From: Massilia phosphatilytica
GTDB lineage: Bacteria > Pseudomonadota > Gammaproteobacteria > Burkholderiales > Burkholderiaceae_D
NCBI RefSeq assembly: GCF_002968015.1
Contig: NZ_PUIP01000018.1
Location: 104,798-168,797 of the forward strand
Reading direction: 5' to 3'
DNA length: 64,000 bases
A model generated the notes under the pieces. That model saw only the letters and a program-made list of their open reading frames with translations, did no database searches and had not been told where the DNA came from. Of this stretch, positions 61,930 through 64,000 are shown one piece after another; position 1 is the stretch's first letter, and each line of letters begins with the position of its first letter. A program made the position numbers and the translations under genes.

Positions 61930-62926
61930 TCTGCGCCTCGTGTTCGGCGGCGACGTCATGCTGGGCCGCCACGTGCGCGACGTCATGCTGCGCGACGGCA
62001 TCCATGCGCCCCTGGCCGCGATTTCTCCGCTGCTGCGCGCGGCCGACGTCGCCATCGCCAACCTGGAGTGTGCACTCACCGACAACACCGAACACTGGCA
62101 CGGTGTGCCGAAGGCTTATTATTTCGCCGGGCCGCCCGCGGCCGGCCAGGCGCTGCTCGACGCCGGCATCCGCATGGTCAGCCTCGCGAACAACCACAGC
62201 CTCGACTACGACGTGCAAGGCCTGGCCGACACGCTGCGCATCCTGGACGCCCACGGCATCGGGCACACCGGCGCCGGCCCGGACCTTGCGTGGGCGCTGG
62301 CGCCGGCCACCGTGGCGTGTGGCGACGTGCTGGTCGGGATGGCGGCGTTCTGCGACCACCAGGCCGATTTCGCCGCGACGGACGACCATCCCGGCATCGC
62401 CTGGCTCGGCCTGCACGACGAGACGGCCGCCACCGACGCGTTCGCGCGCGCGCTCGCACCCCTGCGCGCGGCCGGCGTGCGCTGGCCGGTCCTGTCGCTG
62501 CACTGGGGGCCGAACATGGTGACCGCACCCGCGCCGCACCTGCGCCGCCTGGCCCACGCCGCGATCGACGTCGGCTGGAAGATCGTCCATGGCCACAGCG
62601 CCCACATCTTCCACGGCATCGAACTGTACCGGGGCTGGCCCATCCTGTACGCGACCGGCGACCTCGTCGACGATTACGCCGTCGATGCGGACCTGCGCAA
62701 CGACCATCAGCTGCTGTTCGAGGTGCACCTCGGCGAGGATGCCCTGCGGCGCATCGTGCTGCACCCGCTATTCATCCGCCACGGCCGCGTGCTGCCGGCC
62801 GACCACACCCAGCGCGCATGGATCTATACGCGCATGCAGGCCCTGTGCCGCGACCTGGGCACGGCGGCGCGGCTGGACGGCGACCTGCTCGTCATCGAGC
62901 CGGACGCCGCCACGCCGCACGAGTGA
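61919..62926 (+). CDS. CapA family protein (metallophosphatase-like)
   Basis: 335 residues. The CapA/PgsA pattern is FGGDVMLGRHVRDVM, AIANLECALTDN, VSLANNHSLDYDVQGLADTL, WGPNMVTAPAPHLRRLAH and GHSAHIFHGIELYRGWPILYATGDLVDDY. It has a calcineurin-like fold with conserved Asp, Asn and His metal ligands. PgsA-type members take part in poly-gamma-glutamate export, but most CapA-like proteins are uncharacterised. No signal peptide is seen. The stop abuts the convergent dehydrogenase stop. Confidence 0.88.
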   Translation: MSPDLRLVFGGDVMLGRHVRDVMLRDGIHAPLAAISPLLRAADVAIANLECALTDNTEHWHGVPKAYYFAGPPAAGQALLDAGIRMVSLANNHSLDYDVQGLADTLRILDAHGIGHTGAGPDLAWALAPATVACGDVLVGMAAFCDHQADFAATDDHPGIAWLGLHDETAATDAFARALAPLRAAGVRWPVLSLHWGPNMVTAPAPHLRRLAHAAIDVGWKIVHGHSAHIFHGIELYRGWPILYATGDLVDDYAVDADLRNDHQLLFEVHLGEDALRRIVLHPLFIRHGRVLPADHTQRAWIYTRMQALCRDLGTAARLDGDLLVIEPDAATPHE

Positions 62927-63808
62927 TCAACGCAGACCGGCCTCTTCCGACACGTTCAGCGCGGCTGCCGTCCAGTCGAGCTCGCCGCGGTCCTTCGCCA
63001 GCGCGGAGAGGAAACGGTCGTGCATCATGCTGGCCAGCGGCATCGGCACGTGGGCCTTGCGCGCGGCCGCCATCACGAGGTTCGCATCCTTGAAACCCAG
63101 CGACAGCTTGAAGCCGGGGTTGGCGTAGTCGTGCTGCGCGATCAGCTTGCCGTAATTGACGTACAACGGCGTGGCGAAGATCGATTGCGTCATCACGTCC
63201 ATCATGGCCGCGCGCTCGACGCCGTATTTTTCGCACAGGGTCGCCGCTTCCGCCATCGCCTCGATGACGCCCATGATCATGAAATTTCCGCTCAGCTTGA
63301 CGATGCTGGCGGCGACGGGATCGTCGCCCAGCGGGAACACGCGCTGGCCCATCGTCTCCAGCAGCGGCATGATTCTTTCGCGCGCGTCCGGGGCGCCCGC
63401 GACCAGGATGAACAGCATGGCGGCCGCGGCGGCGGTCGGGCGGCCGAACACGGGGGCCGCGATGAAACCCGCGCCGCGTTCGGCGTGCAGGGCGGCGAGC
63501 TTGCGCGTGGTCTCCGGCGACACCGTGCTCATCGAGACATGGATGCCGCCCGGCCCCAGTGTGGCGGCGATGCCGTCCGGCCCGTCGACGACCTGCTCCA
63601 GCGCGGCGTCATCGGCCACCATCGTGAACACGATGCCGTCGCTGGCCACGGCCTGGCCGGGATGCTCGACCAAGGTGGCGCCTTGCGCGACGAGGTCGGC
63701 CGCCTTGCCGGGCGAGCGGTTCCACACGCGCAGCGTATGGCCCTTACTAATGAGGTTGCCTGCCATGGCATGTCCCATGCCGCCCAGGCCGACGTAACCG
63801 ATCTCCAT
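62927..63808 (-). CDS. NAD(P)-dependent beta-hydroxyacid dehydrogenase (GarR/MmsB type)
   Basis: 293 residues. The Rossmann motif GLGGMGHAMAGNL is at 7-19, the substrate loop is MSTVSPETTRKLAAL, and the catalytic Lys lies in KLSGNFMIMG. GFKLSLGFKDANLVM occurs in the C-terminal helical domain. The family reduces 3-hydroxyisobutyrate, tartronate semialdehyde or similar; GFKLSLGFKD is closest to the glyoxylate/succinic semialdehyde reductase subgroup, so the exact substrate is open. It is the last complete gene before the insertion element. Confidence 0.88.
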   Translation of the reverse strand: MEIGYVGLGGMGHAMAGNLISKGHTLRVWNRSPGKAADLVAQGATLVEHPGQAVASDGIVFTMVADDAALEQVVDGPDGIAATLGPGGIHVSMSTVSPETTRKLAALHAERGAGFIAAPVFGRPTAAAAAMLFILVAGAPDARERIMPLLETMGQRVFPLGDDPVAASIVKLSGNFMIMGVIEAMAEAATLCEKYGVERAAMMDVMTQSIFATPLYVNYGKLIAQHDYANPGFKLSLGFKDANLVMAAARKAHVPMPLASMMHDRFLSALAKDRGELDWTAAALNVSEEAGLR

Positions 63809-63889
63809 CTGTTGTTCTCCTTGGTTATCAGAACCCGCATGCTAGCAGGTCGGTTTGCGCTGATGAAAAAAAAGCCCGGGCTTGAACTG

Positions 63890-63922
63890 AACCCCAAAAG
63901 TTGGACACCAACTTTTGGGGTT
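63890..63922 (+). terminator. Perfect hairpin in the IS left end ahead of orfA
   Basis: AACCCCAAAAGTTGG (63890-63904), loop ACA, and the exact complement CCAACTTTTGGGGTT (63908-63922) form a 15-bp stem, followed by TTTT on the plus strand. It looks like an intrinsic terminator blocking read-in transcription from outside the element, placed 6 bp before the orfA ATG, where it could also hide the ribosome binding site. Confidence 0.75.
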
Positions 63923-63927
63923 TTTTC

Positions 63928-64000
63928 ATGACTAAGTACACCGAGCAGTTCAAGCTCGAAGTTGTGCAGGACTATCTGGACTCAGGATCTGCAGGTTTTC
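63928..64000 (+). CDS. IS3-family transposase OrfA (partial, 3' end beyond window)
   Basis: The first 24 residues are MTKYTEQFKLEVVQDYLDSG and SAGF, the start of the OrfA helix-turn-helix of IS3-family elements, which binds the terminal repeats. The rest of orfA and orfB lie outside the window. Confidence 0.85.
   Translation, partial: MTKYTEQFKLEVVQDYLDSGSAGF

Larger units (their letters stand above)
63883..64000 (+). mobile_element. Left end of an IS3-family insertion sequence (truncated by the window edge)
   Basis: TGAACTGA followed by CCCCAAAAGTTGGACA at about 63883-63906 matches the usual IS3/IS150-group left terminus. A transposase OrfA start follows at 63928. The sequence ends in the first codons of that ORF, so the right terminus and target duplication cannot be seen. 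The left edge interrupts a half-terminator-like sequence (A8 then GCCCGGGC at 63867-63881). Confidence 0.85.

Overview
The window looks like chromosomal DNA of a high-GC betaproteobacterium, most likely family Oxalobacteraceae (Massilia or a close relative). The evidence is protein similarity plus gene order: hisG-hisD-(DNA methyltransferase)-hisC-B-H-A-F-I-E-HIT-tatA-B-C, preceded by an mla operon, a YadGH-type ABC transporter, a BolA-family gene and murA. This is a Burkholderiales arrangement. No rRNA, tRNA or CRISPR was seen.

Layout. 1-1804: a cyclic-nucleotide-binding protein translationally coupled to an AI-2E/PerM-type permease. 1805-10200: an AT-richer type VI secretion (T6SS) VgrG island, transcribed leftwards. 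It holds vgrG, an Ivy-like lysozyme-inhibitor gene, a two-domain peptidoglycan hydrolase effector (lysozyme-like plus M23 peptidase), a second periplasmic (immunity-like) gene, and then older debris: broken immunity-like genes, a vgrG scrap, a decayed second copy of the permease 3' end, and two small membrane-protein genes. 10293-15128: ygiQ, DUF4404 and an M3 peptidase. 15310-18951: a second accessory block, in which a TMEM175-type channel gene, a 276-residue protein of unknown family and a truncated TMEM175 copy are followed by a beta-propeller protein and two envelope proteins. 19078-29516: housekeeping genes (DUF3144, GNAT-type transferase, slyX, secreted RTX metalloprotease, rep helicase, SRPBCC protein, dihydrolipoyl dehydrogenase, priA). 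29517-30082: an AT-rich gap with a cluster of DnaA boxes. 30083-43769: hemE, S9 peptidase, SNF2 helicase, DUF885 hydrolase, an NHL/M23 fusion, a desaturase and a PhnD-like protein. 43911-53549: tat, HIT and his operon. 53602-60917: murA, bolA, ABC transporter and mla. 61285-63808: hydrolase, CapA-like protein and a GarR/MmsB-type dehydrogenase. 63883-64000: left end of an IS3-family element.

The most interesting part is the VgrG island. A single effector carrying two wall-cutting domains is bracketed by two different periplasmic proteins. One has the C-x2-H-x-C loop typical of Ivy lysozyme inhibitors, which suggests one immunity protein per catalytic domain. Downstream scars record earlier cassettes. 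The TMEM175 locus shows the same logic: cargo lying between a complete neighbour gene and a decayed partial copy of it. This points to repeated accretion of cargo by recombination in flanking chromosomal genes. Two further points deserve attention: the DnaA-box cluster between priA and hemE, and a DNA methyltransferase gene embedded with 4-bp overlaps on both sides in the histidine operon.
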